Shown here piece after piece: positions 38,002-46,474 of a stretch of 53,681 nucleotides of DNA (position 1 is its first letter; every line of letters starts with the position of its first letter). The notes beneath the pieces are model-generated. The model made no database searches. It saw nothing but the letters and a program-made list of their open reading frames with translations, and had not been told where the DNA came from. This stretch comes from Coriobacteriales bacterium. Its GTDB lineage: Bacteria; Actinomycetota; Coriobacteriia; Coriobacteriales; UBA8131. Made by a program: the position numbers and the translations under genes. The stretch covers positions 1 through 53,681 of the forward strand of contig JAISLY010000015.1 in the NCBI GenBank assembly GCA_031277035.1. Reading direction: 5' to 3'.

Positions 38002-40662
38002 ATGAGTACAATTCTGACCGAAGCGAGCACACAGCGGGCAGAGGTATCCCGTCGCAGTTTTGTCAAATGGAGCACCTTGGCGGCCGGCAGCCTCGCGATT
38101 TCGAGTGGGCTTGTAGCCTGCAGCAATGCCGGTGATACAGATGTCGGTGGCAACGGGCAGACCGCGCAGGCAGGCGTCTGGAAGACCGCTCCGTGCATGA
38201 ACAATTGTTCATGTGGATCCTCGCGCTGCCTACTCAAGGCATGGGTTGAGGATGGGGTACCCACAAGGCTGATTACTGACCAGGGCCAGTATGATGAAGA
38301 CAGCTTTGAATATTTGCAAAAGCGTGCCTGCGCCCGCGGGCGGGCTCAGATCAGCAACACCCTTTCGGCCGACCGTGTGAAATATCCCATGAAGCGGAAG
38401 GGCTGGTCGCCCGACGCCCCCAATGGCGAGATGCGTGGTAAAGATGAATGGGAGCGTATCAGCTGGGACGAGGCGATGGAGATACTCGCCTCGGAGACGA
38501 AAAAAGTGCTCGACGCATACGGCACACGGGGCATTCTCACCACAGGGTATTCCGACATAGGGGACACCTATTACGACCAGATGGAAAGTCTGCTCAATCA
38601 TCTGGGTGGCGCCCTGCATCACGATTGGGGGACGGTATCGCTTGGTAGCTGGCCGCTTGTGGAGCTCTTCATGACCGGAGGCCTCTTTGACGCGCCCGAC
38701 TATCTGGCTTTGCAGCTCTCTGACCTGCACTTCTATTTTGGCTGCAACTGGCAGGCCAACAAGAGCGGCAACACCACCTACCAACTTGCTCACGCTCGCG
38801 AAAACGGCGCGAAAATCATTATCGTCGATCCCTGGCTCAATCAGACTGCCCAGGGCGTCGCCGACGAGTGGGTGCCTATTCGTCCGGGAACCGACACAGC
38901 CTTTGTGCTCGGCATGGCCTATCATCAGATTGCCAACGACCTGCACGATCAGGCCTATCTCGATACCTACTGTGTGGGCTTTGATGCCGACCATATGCCC
39001 GAAGGCGCCCCCAGGGAAGAGAACTTCAAAGACTACGTGCTTGGCACCCACGACGGTGAGCCCAAGACCCCTGAATGGGCGGCTGCCATAAGCGGTGTTC
39101 CCGCCGCGACCATCAGACGGCTGGCCGAGGAAGTGGCGGCTACGGAGAAAATCGCCTTCTTCGCAGGTCAATCTACGACGAAGATCCCTGCTGGCGAGAT
39201 GTTCGGGCAGGTATTTTATACTTTCGCATTTATGAATGGCAGCCCCGGTGGGCCTGGCAGCTATGCCTCCTGGGTCGGACTGCATGAGGGCATGTCCACG
39301 ATCCCCTCCGTCAAATCAGGAGACTCATCCAACGGTAAGGGACTCAACCCCACAAATCCGCTCACGCCTCCCGGTCTGGTCACATCGCCCAACTGGGCTG
39401 AGATCACTGATTGGGATTCCTGGGACAAGATTGAGTTCTCCGAATGCTGGGTTTCCTGCCTGGCAGGCGAATACGGGCGCGATGTATGGCCGGGAGGCAA
39501 GAAGCCGCTCGACATCCATATGATCTACACCGGTGGCTATCAAAACGCGCTTAACTCGCTTCCCAATACCCTGAAAGCCATCGAATTCTTCCGCACGGTC
39601 GATTTCGTCGTGGGTATGAACCCCTATTTCTGCCCCTCCGTGCGCTATGCGGACCTCGTGCTCCCCATCGCCACCTGGTGGGAGAAAGGCGAGTTAGCGT
39701 GGACGAATAATTCCGATGTCGTCTATTGGGCGGATCGTATCATCGAGCCGCTCTACGAATCGCGGACTGAGGCCCAGGTTACCGCTGAGCTGGCAGAGGC
39801 TTTGGGCCTGGATGTGTCAAAGGTCGTGACAATGAGTCCGGCCGAGCAGACCTATTACTCGCTTTCCGGCGCCGCATATGCCACGGACACCGCGGGCAGC
39901 TTCTCTCCGCTGCTGACCATCACGCAGGAGGATATAGATGCCTTGGGGGTAGAGGGGACGCCTCAGGAAGGCGTCATGACGCTTTCCGAGTTTAAGGAGA
40001 AGGGCTTTTACAAGCCCAGGCGTGCCAGGGATGATGCTCTGACCTACATTCCTCAGGCGGCGTTTATAGCCGATCCAGGCGGATCGCCGGCGGCGACAGG
40101 TTCAGGCAAGTTCGAGATATACTGCCCCACGCTGTCGGCGGTGGTCAACGGTTACGGATTTTCCGTCATCGCACCCATTGGCAAATGGCAGTTCACGCCC
40201 GATCAGGGCGAGGGCTCCCAGACTGAGGAGTATCCGCTGCTGTTGTGGACGCCCCATTCCCTGCGTCGGATGCATACGGTCAACGACTCGGTCACTTCGC
40301 TTCGCGAGGCCTTTCCGCAGGAGTGTTTCATGAGTACGGTGGATGCTGAGGCCCGTGGCATCAAGAACGGCGATCTCGTGCTGATGACGAGCCCGCATGG
40401 CAAGGTGCTCCGCCCGGCGAAGGTCATGCCAACGGTCGTCCCAGGTGCGGTAGCCCTGCAGGATGGCGCCTGGACGCTTATCGATGAGGCCACCGGCATA
40501 GATATTGCCGGCAATCCCAACATCTTGCAGGCACCGGCTGCCTCTGGCCAGGGGTCGCAGTCGTGGACCGGTACCATCTGTCAGGTTGAGAAGTACACAG
40601 GCGACATCAAGCTGGAGCCGGACAAGAGGCGAGCCCTCGTCCTGCCCAGGGGCATAGAGTAG
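38002..40662 (+). CDS. Exported molybdopterin oxidoreductase (DMSO-reductase family), catalytic lipoprotein subunit
   Basis: 886 residues. Tat signal SRRSFVKW (residues 17-24) is followed by a lipobox LVAC (Cys40), so the enzyme is exported folded and probably lipid-anchored outside. A 4Fe-4S site is formed by C65, C69, C76 and C110 (extra C71); the C-x3-C-x6-C spacing is wider than in DmsA. The ACARGRAQ and RVKYPMKR blocks are DmsA-like. The segment WGTVSLGSW is where Ser ligates Mo in DmsA relatives. Substrate is unknown; sulfoxides, N-oxides or catechol-type compounds are handled by relatives. It needs the cofactor genes at 7-10 kb. Confidence 0.9.
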   Translation: MSTILTEASTQRAEVSRRSFVKWSTLAAGSLAISSGLVACSNAGDTDVGGNGQTAQAGVWKTAPCMNNCSCGSSRCLLKAWVEDGVPTRLITDQGQYDEDSFEYLQKRACARGRAQISNTLSADRVKYPMKRKGWSPDAPNGEMRGKDEWERISWDEAMEILASETKKVLDAYGTRGILTTGYSDIGDTYYDQMESLLNHLGGALHHDWGTVSLGSWPLVELFMTGGLFDAPDYLALQLSDLHFYFGCNWQANKSGNTTYQLAHARENGAKIIIVDPWLNQTAQGVADEWVPIRPGTDTAFVLGMAYHQIANDLHDQAYLDTYCVGFDADHMPEGAPREENFKDYVLGTHDGEPKTPEWAAAISGVPAATIRRLAEEVAATEKIAFFAGQSTTKIPAGEMFGQVFYTFAFMNGSPGGPGSYASWVGLHEGMSTIPSVKSGDSSNGKGLNPTNPLTPPGLVTSPNWAEITDWDSWDKIEFSECWVSCLAGEYGRDVWPGGKKPLDIHMIYTGGYQNALNSLPNTLKAIEFFRTVDFVVGMNPYFCPSVRYADLVLPIATWWEKGELAWTNNSDVVYWADRIIEPLYESRTEAQVTAELAEALGLDVSKVVTMSPAEQTYYSLSGAAYATDTAGSFSPLLTITQEDIDALGVEGTPQEGVMTLSEFKEKGFYKPRRARDDALTYIPQAAFIADPGGSPAATGSGKFEIYCPTLSAVVNGYGFSVIAPIGKWQFTPDQGEGSQTEEYPLLLWTPHSLRRMHTVNDSVTSLREAFPQECFMSTVDAEARGIKNGDLVLMTSPHGKVLRPAKVMPTVVPGAVALQDGAWTLIDEATGIDIAGNPNILQAPAASGQGSQSWTGTICQVEKYTGDIKLEPDKRRALVLPRGIE

Positions 40663-40674
40663 GAGGGACGCGAG

Positions 40675-41304
40675 ATGGCTCAATATGGATTCTATTTCGA
40701 CTCCGATAAATGCACCGGTTGCAAAACCTGCCAGGTTGCCTGCAAGGAGACTTATGGCCTTCCCGTCGACACCCTCTGGCGCAAGGTTCTCAACTACCAA
40801 AATGGCTCCTGGACACTCGATGAGGCAACCGGGATATACGAACCCGACAATATCTTTGGCTACTTTATCTCCATGGCCTGCAACCATTGTGCCGCGCCCG
40901 CCTGCGTTGCCTCCTGCCCGGTGGCGGCGATTGAGAAGAATGGCGATACCGGCATCGTGAGCATCGATGCGGAACTCTGCATCGGCTGCGGCTCCTGTCT
41001 CAGCGCGTGTCCCTATGACGCTCCGAGTCTGTGGGAGGCCCGTGGCATCTACACCAAATGTGATATGTGCTCGGCGCTTATCGCCGAGGGCGATAAGCCG
41101 CTGTGCGTCTCTGGCTGTCTGATGCGAGCGCTGGACTTTGGCGAGCTCGAAGAGCTCAAGAGCCTATATGGCGAAGGCGACGTTGAAATCGAGCCGCTTC
41201 CCGCAGACTCGACCGGCCCTTCAGTCGTACTTGCCCCTCATCGCAGGGCGCAAAAGACCGGGGAGGGTACCGGCCAACTCGTTAATCTGCCCGAAGAGTT
41301 CTGA
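40675..41304 (+). CDS. Four-cluster ferredoxin subunit (DmsB-type)
   Basis: 209 residues with four 4Fe-4S motifs: CTGCKTCQVAC, CNHCAAPACVASCP, CIGCGSCLSACP and CDMCSALIAEGDKPLCVSGC. It has no signal of its own, so it should be exported with the catalytic partner. It passes electrons from the membrane subunit to the Mo centre. AGGAGG precedes the ATG; the stop overlaps the chaperone start (TGATG). Confidence 0.94.
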   Translation: MAQYGFYFDSDKCTGCKTCQVACKETYGLPVDTLWRKVLNYQNGSWTLDEATGIYEPDNIFGYFISMACNHCAAPACVASCPVAAIEKNGDTGIVSIDAELCIGCGSCLSACPYDAPSLWEARGIYTKCDMCSALIAEGDKPLCVSGCLMRALDFGELEELKSLYGEGDVEIEPLPADSTGPSVVLAPHRRAQKTGEGTGQLVNLPEEF

Positions 41305-42041
41305 TGCCAAGAGAAAGGGGAGGGGGTCTTTCGCCTGTCGCTGGACAGACGCAGCCATTCGATGACGGGCAAGCGCAGCTGCTCGACCATGGACAAGCGC
41401 AGCTGCTCGATGCTGCCGCTGTGACCTTTGCCGCCCTGGGCATGCTCCTGTATCAGGAGCCGGACGAAGCGCGGATAGGGCATCTGCTGGAGGAAGGCTT
41501 CTTTGCGGCCATTCCCTTTGCCGACGACGAGCCGCAGGTTGCCGAGGGCATTGCACTGCTTGACGCCTGGACGCGGGAGGCTGCCAGCCGTGAGCTCGCC
41601 GATGTGGTTGCGGAGCTTGGGCGCGAGTGGCTGCGGCTTCTGGTCGGTTATGGAGAACCTGAGGCCCCGCCCTGGGCCACCTGGTATTTTGAGAAGGATC
41701 CCGTAATCTTTGGCTCAAAGACGCTGGAGGTGCGTCAGTGGTATGCGCGTTATGGCCTGGAGCTGGAGCGCAAGTACCATGAGCCCGACGATCATCTGGG
41801 CCTTATGCTGCAATTCCTTGCTCTGCTCATCTCAAGGGAGAGCGAGGCCCAGGTGGCCGGTGAGGCGCAGACTGCCAAACGATACCAGCAGGAACAGCGG
41901 GACTTTCTGGAGCAGAATATCCTTCCCTGGCTTCCCAACTGGCAGGCGCGCGTTGCCGAGAAGGCCAAAATTTCCTTCTATCGCGGCCTTGCCCTTCTGA
42001 TAGGCGGGGCGCTGCGAACCTTCTCGCTGCGACTTTGTTGA
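41304..42041 (+). CDS. TorD/DmsD-type chaperone for the molybdoenzyme
   Basis: 245 residues, all-helical. The YHEPDDHLGLML block is the TorD-family signature. Such proteins bind the Tat signal of the catalytic subunit and hold it for cofactor insertion. The first 37 residues contain a direct duplication (GQAQLLD twice, encoded by two about 20-bp copies at 41367-41412) not expected in the family; an internal start is possible but no ATG with ribosome site is seen. Confidence 0.88.
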   Translation: MPRERGGGLSPVAGQTQPFDDGQAQLLDHGQAQLLDAAAVTFAALGMLLYQEPDEARIGHLLEEGFFAAIPFADDEPQVAEGIALLDAWTREAASRELADVVAELGREWLRLLVGYGEPEAPPWATWYFEKDPVIFGSKTLEVRQWYARYGLELERKYHEPDDHLGLMLQFLALLISRESEAQVAGEAQTAKRYQQEQRDFLEQNILPWLPNWQARVAEKAKISFYRGLALLIGGALRTFSLRLC

Positions 42042-42108
42042 GGAGAGGGAGTGTACCGGGATATGCGCCTGCCAAGGGAGTCTATTCAGGTATGGGTCCG
42101 TTAGGGGA

Positions 42109-42798
42109 ATGTATCGAGATATGAACCTGCTGCTGACTTTAGCGCTCACACCTCTGGCGGCCTTTGCGCTGCGACGCCCCCTGCAGCGGTGGCCCTGGCT
42201 CTTCTACGCTGCCGCGACACTCGCCGTGGGAATCGGCCTGTATGCCCTGTTTGCTTCCCACCCGAGTGCGCTGCTGCGCTCATACGCGTCTTTTATCCAA
42301 CGGGGGCAGGTCGCCGTGGCGCTATTTGCACTGGTGATGTATATCGGCGTGTTCGGCGAGAACTCGCGAATGCGGGGTGCTCTGATGCCGATACGGGCGG
42401 AGTTGTCACTGCTCGCCAGTATCTTTATCTGCGGCCACTTTATACCCTATCTGCTCCATTATCTGCAAATGGCTGCGAACCTCATGACCCTGAAGCCCGG
42501 CGTGCTGGCCTCGCTGCTGATTGCCGTTATTTTATTAGTGCTATTAGCATTTTTAGCGCTCACCTCTCTGAGTGGCGTGAAGCGCCTTTTGAGTCCTGAG
42601 TGGTGGAGGCGCATCCAGCTGCTCGCCTATCCCTTCTTTGCCCTTATCTATCTCCATCTGCTGGGTTCTTTTCTGCCGTCCGCTCTGAAGGGAACCCCTC
42701 AGGCTCTTCTCGCGCTGGCGACGTACACGGCCCTGTTCGCCGGCTACCTCATCCTTCGCATTTGCAGGTACCGCCATCACCCCATTCGCACCCGATAG
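42109..42798 (+). CDS. Haem-type membrane subunit (ferric-reductase/MsrQ-like)
   Basis: 229 residues, about six membrane helices. His residues in the helices (CGHFIPYLLHY, IYLHLLG) are candidates for b-haem ligands, as in ferric-reductase-like membrane proteins. By position it replaces a DmsC/NrfD anchor and may feed quinol electrons to the ferredoxin subunit. Starts ATG 42109 or 42121 are both possible; the AGGGG ribosome site is close to the first. A degenerate copy of the start region lies at 42044-42076. Confidence 0.7.
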   Translation: MYRDMNLLLTLALTPLAAFALRRPLQRWPWLFYAAATLAVGIGLYALFASHPSALLRSYASFIQRGQVAVALFALVMYIGVFGENSRMRGALMPIRAELSLLASIFICGHFIPYLLHYLQMAANLMTLKPGVLASLLIAVILLVLLAFLALTSLSGVKRLLSPEWWRRIQLLAYPFFALIYLHLLGSFLPSALKGTPQALLALATYTALFAGYLILRICRYRHHPIRTR

Positions 42799-42810
42799 AT
42801 GAGAGCGACC

Positions 42811-43013
42811 TGTCCAAACGTGCCATTAAGGCTGATTTGATGGATGATTTAAGCGATGAACAAAGCACCTTCCTTGACAGCCTCAACTCGCTTTACCTTG
42901 AGAGTCGATACCCTGAGTACAAAAAAGAAATCGCCGAGACGCTTACGCAGGAAAGATGCAAAAAGTTCCTCAAGGATACGGAGGCACTGTTGTGTTGGAT
43001 AAAGACGAAGTAA
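42811..43013 (+). pseudogene. HEPN-domain gene remnant
   Basis: The frame ending at 43013 reads a tail typical of HEPN nucleotide-toxin partners: LSKRA, DEQSTFLDSLNSLYLESRYP (with the conserved ARYP-type motif), then EIAETLT and LLCWIKTK. The N-terminal half (with the R-x4-6-H active site) is missing; upstream the frame belongs to the membrane subunit's DNA. The composition is AT-richer than its surroundings. It is a truncated relic of a transferred gene. Confidence 0.6.
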
Positions 43014-43216
43014 TACGCACGGTTGCCGTGTTGCCTGGCGCTACCAGCGGTGAGCGCGCGAAGGTGCGTGCAACCGCTAAGCGCAACCGTTAAGCCAGCC
43101 CAGACCGCCGAACCCTCAACAATTGCCCAAAAACATGAGAGACTGTTCGGACACGCTTTTGGGGCTGGGTGCACGCGTTGCGCCCGCCAGTGGGAGATCA
43201 GTGAGGGAGTATCCGT
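43014..43216. other. Spacer before the oxidoreductase operon
   Basis: About 200 bases without a gene. The start of the operon has AGTGAGGGAGTATCCGT before ATG; no clear promoter boxes or hairpin seen. Confidence 0.4.
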
Positions 43217-43423
43217 ATGGCACGGGTCATCGTGGATAAGTATTTCTGCAAGGGCTGCGGGCTGTGCGTTGATGCCTGCCCGAAGCAGATCATGGCCCTG
43301 AACAACGAGGAAATCAGTCAGAAGGGTTACCATCCGGCTCATTGTATCGATCAGGCGGCCTGTATCGGCTGTCTGAGTTGTGCCCTGATGTGCCCCGATG
43401 TGGCCATTACGATAGAGCGCTAG
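43217..43423 (+). CDS. 2-oxoacid:ferredoxin oxidoreductase, delta (ferredoxin) subunit
   Basis: 68 residues with two 4Fe-4S motifs: C11, C14, C17, C21-Pro and C49, C52, C55, C59-Pro. Electrons from the TPP centre leave through it. First of the four-gene cluster delta-alpha-beta-gamma; a 127-base gap with GAGGCGTGC-like repeats separates it from the alpha gene. Confidence 0.92.
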   Translation: MARVIVDKYFCKGCGLCVDACPKQIMALNNEEISQKGYHPAHCIDQAACIGCLSCALMCPDVAITIER

Positions 43424-43550
43424 GGAGAGGCGCCTGTTCGTTCATGGGCTGAGGCGTACTGTGACCAAGCGCAGCGAGGCGTGCTGTGGTGGGGCGAGGC
43501 GTGGCACACCATGAATGTGTTGGCCCCCTGGAGAGAGGTGAGTTGCGTTT

Positions 43551-44651
43551 ATGGGTGAGAAAGTCCTCATGAAGGGAAACGAAGCGCTGGCAGAAGCCGC
43601 CATCCGCGCCGGCTGCCGCTTTTTCTTCGGCTATCCCATCACCCCCCAGACCGAGCTGGCCGCCTACATGGCCAAGCGCATGCCCAGGGAGGGCGGCGTC
43701 TATCTGCAGGCCGAGAGCGAGGTTGCGGCCATCAACATGGTCTACGGTGCCTCGGCAGCCGGCGCCCGCGTCATGACCTCCTCCTCCTCGCCGGGCATCA
43801 GTCTCAAGCAGGAGGGCATCTCCTATATGATCGGTGCCGACCTGCCCGGTCTCATCGTCAATGTCCAGCGTGGAGGCCCCGGTCTTGGCGGCATTCAGCC
43901 GAGCCAGGCCGACTACTGGCAGGCGACGCGTGCGGTGGGTCATGGTGACGGCCACATCATCGTGCTGGCCCCCTCCACCGTTCAGGAGATGGCCGACCTC
44001 GCGGCGCTGGCCTTCGATCTTGGCGACCGCTATCGTACGCCGGTGATGATTCTGGCTGATGGCCTGCTCGGCCAGATGATGGAGCCGGTTGCGCTGCCCG
44101 AGCCCACCGATCCTGCCGCGCTGCCCGCCAAGCCCTGGGCGCTCACCGGGCACCATAACGAGCGTACGCACAATATAGCAAACTCTCTGCAGCTGGTGGC
44201 TCAAAATCTCGAGGACACCATCATCGAGCGCTGGGAGCGCTACCGTGCCATCGAGGCCGCCGAGCAACGCGCCGAGACCTATCTCACCGAAGATGCCGAG
44301 ATTCTCGTTGTCGCCTATGGGGCCGTGGCGCGTATCGCCCGCAGCGCCATCAACAAGGCGCGCGGCGAGGGAATCAAGGTCGGCCTTATCCGCCCCATCA
44401 CGCTCTGGCCCTTTCCAAAAGCAATCATCGAGGCAAGCGTTGCCACGACGAAGGCCTACCTCGTGAGCGAGTTTTCGATGGGCCAGATGGTCGACGACGT
44501 GCGCCTCGTGGTCAATGGCCGGGCGCCCGTGAACTTCTTCTCGCACACCGGCGGCGTTGTTCAGACCCCCGAGGAACTGTTCGTTGCCCTGCGTCGCATC
44601 GCGGATGGCGGGCAGATTGATCTCGTGCCCTTTCAAAGCAAGCTGAAGTAG
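43551..44651 (+). CDS. vorB: 2-oxoacid:ferredoxin oxidoreductase, alpha subunit (VorB/KorA-like)
   Basis: 366 residues. The blocks GYPITPQTELAAYMAKR, QAESEVAAINMVYGASAAG, TSSSSPGISLKQEGISYM and QRGGPGLGGIQPSQADY are those of VorB, the branched-chain 2-oxoacid enzyme; 2-oxoglutarate enzymes (KorA) are close relatives, so substrate is not certain. It oxidatively decarboxylates 2-oxoacids to acyl-CoA with reduced ferredoxin. GAGAGAGGTGAG precedes the ATG. Confidence 0.92.
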   Translation: MGEKVLMKGNEALAEAAIRAGCRFFFGYPITPQTELAAYMAKRMPREGGVYLQAESEVAAINMVYGASAAGARVMTSSSSPGISLKQEGISYMIGADLPGLIVNVQRGGPGLGGIQPSQADYWQATRAVGHGDGHIIVLAPSTVQEMADLAALAFDLGDRYRTPVMILADGLLGQMMEPVALPEPTDPAALPAKPWALTGHHNERTHNIANSLQLVAQNLEDTIIERWERYRAIEAAEQRAETYLTEDAEILVVAYGAVARIARSAINKARGEGIKVGLIRPITLWPFPKAIIEASVATTKAYLVSEFSMGQMVDDVRLVVNGRAPVNFFSHTGGVVQTPEELFVALRRIADGGQIDLVPFQSKLK

Positions 44652-44666
44652 TTGGAGGAAAACGTG

Positions 44667-45689
44667 ATGAAGGCAAACGCGACAACTCCAAACGCGGTCG
44701 CTGCAACAACCAACACCACCGCGACCGCCGCCCCCACCGCGGCGACCACCCCCGCGACCGCCGCAGCGACTGCCGCCCCCGCGACCGCCGCGGCGACTGC
44801 CGCCCCCACGGCGACCCCCACCCCCACGGGAGCCACCCCCGCCCCCCTCTTTACCCGCACCCCGGCCCTCACCGACGCCATCACCAACTACTGCCCGGGC
44901 TGCTCGCATGGCATCGTCCAGCGGCTGGTTGCCGAGGTCATAGACGAGCTGGGCGTCCTCGGCTCGGCCATCGGGGTCTGCCCGGTGGGCTGTAGTGTCT
45001 GCGCCTATGATTTCTACTCCTGCGATATGGCGCAGGCTGCCCACGGCCGCGCACCGGCGGTCGCCACCGGCATCAAGCGCGTCCATCCCCAAAATGTCGT
45101 CTTCACCTACCAGGGCGATGGCGACCTCGCGTCCATCGGTACGGCTGAGACCGTGCATGCCGCAACGCGTGGGGAGAAGATTACCGTCATCTTTATCAAC
45201 AATGCCATCTATGGCATGACCGGCGGACAGATGGCCCCCACGAGTCTGCCGGGGCAGATTACGCAGACGAGCCCGTACGGCCGCGATGTTGAGGACGCGG
45301 GCTATCCGATTCGCGTCTGCGAGATGCTCGCCACGCTTGACGGTGTGGCCCTGGCGCAACGGGTGACGGTGGACAGCCCCAAGAACGTCCGCGCTGCGAA
45401 AAAGGCCATCAAAAAGGCCTTTGAATACCAGATTGAGGATCTGGGCTTTACCATTATCGAGATCGTGTCGACCTGCCCGACCAACTGGGGTAAGACGCCG
45501 GCTGCGGCCTTTGAGTGGCTGCGTGAGAACATGCTGCCGTATTATCCGCTCGGCGTATACCGCGACATCAAGGCCGCACCTGCGACGGCTGGCGTGGAGA
45601 AGGCCGCGCCTGCGACGGCGCCCACGACGAAGGCTGCGACGCCCGCCGCACCTGCGGCAGCAGCAGCAGCGCAGGAGGCCAGGTCATGA
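44667..45689 (+). CDS. 2-oxoacid:ferredoxin oxidoreductase, TPP-binding beta subunit with low-complexity tails
   Basis: 340 residues. The core starts at about residue 62 (LTDAITNYCPGCSHGI, with C76 and C79). The TPP motif GDGDLASIG ... FINN lies near 150. Residues 5-60 are Ala/Thr/Pro repeats and residues about 305-340 are again Ala/Pro/Thr; both are absent from normal beta subunits. ATG 44667 has GGAGG 8 nt upstream; TTG 44652 is ignored. The stop overlaps the gamma gene (ATGA). Confidence 0.92.
   Translation: MKANATTPNAVAATTNTTATAAPTAATTPATAAATAAPATAAATAAPTATPTPTGATPAPLFTRTPALTDAITNYCPGCSHGIVQRLVAEVIDELGVLGSAIGVCPVGCSVCAYDFYSCDMAQAAHGRAPAVATGIKRVHPQNVVFTYQGDGDLASIGTAETVHAATRGEKITVIFINNAIYGMTGGQMAPTSLPGQITQTSPYGRDVEDAGYPIRVCEMLATLDGVALAQRVTVDSPKNVRAAKKAIKKAFEYQIEDLGFTIIEIVSTCPTNWGKTPAAAFEWLRENMLPYYPLGVYRDIKAAPATAGVEKAAPATAPTTKAATPAAPAAAAAAQEARS
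44690..44850. repeat. GCGACCGCCGC-type repeats in the beta-subunit gene
   Basis: Tandem in-frame units of GCGACCGCCGCC/GCGACTGCCGCC code for the Ala/Thr/Pro leader. Confidence 0.8.
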
Positions 45690-46237
45690 GCAAAAATCTC
45701 AACATCATGCTCGCCGGCTTTGGTGGCCAGGGCATCCTCTTTGCCGGCAAGATTATCGCGCAGGCCGGCATGATCGACGGCCGCGAAATATCCTGGCTGC
45801 CCTCCTACGGCCCCGAGATGCGCGGCGGCACCGCCAACTGCAGCGTCTGCCTCTCCGACGAGCCCATCGGTTCGCCGCTTGTCACCGCGCCCGACGCGCT
45901 TATTGCCATGAACCTGCCCTCCTATGAACGCTTCATCGCCGATGTGGTGCCCGGCGGTGTAGTTATCGTCGATTCCACGATGGTGGGTACCTGTACGATG
46001 CGCGGAGACATCGAGTATTACACCGTGCCGGCCACGCAGCTTGCCGAGGACAACGGACTTAAAGGCCTTGCCAACGTCATTCTCGTGGGCAAACTGCTCG
46101 CGGCGACGGGCTTTGCCACCAGGGAGTCCTGCGAGAAGGCCATCGACAAGAGCGTGCCCGCAAAACATGCCGACCTCGCCGAACCCAATAAACGCGCCCT
46201 GGCAATCGGGCAGGCATGGACCGCCTCTGAGTGCTGA
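45686..46237 (+). CDS. 2-oxoacid:ferredoxin oxidoreductase, gamma subunit
   Basis: 183 residues; the [18 protein letters not shown] opening, [15 protein letters not shown] and VDSTMV blocks are typical of the gamma subunit, which helps bind CoA and the alpha/beta core. It overlaps the beta gene by 4 bases, completing the operon. Confidence 0.94.
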   Translation: MSKNLNIMLAGFGGQGILFAGKIIAQAGMIDGREISWLPSYGPEMRGGTANCSVCLSDEPIGSPLVTAPDALIAMNLPSYERFIADVVPGGVVIVDSTMVGTCTMRGDIEYYTVPATQLAEDNGLKGLANVILVGKLLAATGFATRESCEKAIDKSVPAKHADLAEPNKRALAIGQAWTASEC

Positions 46238-46241
46238 TACC

Positions 46242-46266
46242 GGAGAAGAACCCCCCGGTCTTCTCC
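46242..46266 (+). terminator. Hairpin after the oxidoreductase operon
   Basis: GGAGAAGAACC (46242-46252) pairs with GGTCTTCTCC (46257-46266), with one bulged base and a four-C loop. Only a short T-rich stretch follows. Confidence 0.6.
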
Positions 46267-46290
46267 AGGCCAGCTACTCCAGGCCAGCTA
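46263..46290. repeat. 14-bp tandem duplication
   Basis: CTCCAGGCCAGCTA occurs twice, head to tail, at the end of the terminator. The following AT-rich stretch (46305-46474) holds no gene. Confidence 0.85.
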
Positions 46291-46474
46291 CTTTCCCGTG
46301 CCTTTCTTTTCGCATAACGTATATTAAAAAACCCGCATTCTTAATAATGAGATTTCCATAACTATGGTATTCTTGCCTCTGAGGCACGTCACGACGAGAA
46401 CGGCCTGGAGGTCGATGCTGTCATTCTCTCATTCGGATGCCGGAAACCCAGCGGCTTTCTCTATATACGTGACT

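Noticed and set aside
43407-45359. 650-codon open frame on the minus strand
   Set aside because: Antisense to the VOR/KOR alpha and beta genes, with no recognisable domain; long antisense frames are expected in GC-rich DNA.
46305-46474. tRNA or small RNA gene in the AT-rich spacer
   Set aside because: No cloverleaf or clear hairpin-plus-promoter arrangement was found; no tRNA or rRNA was seen anywhere in the window.
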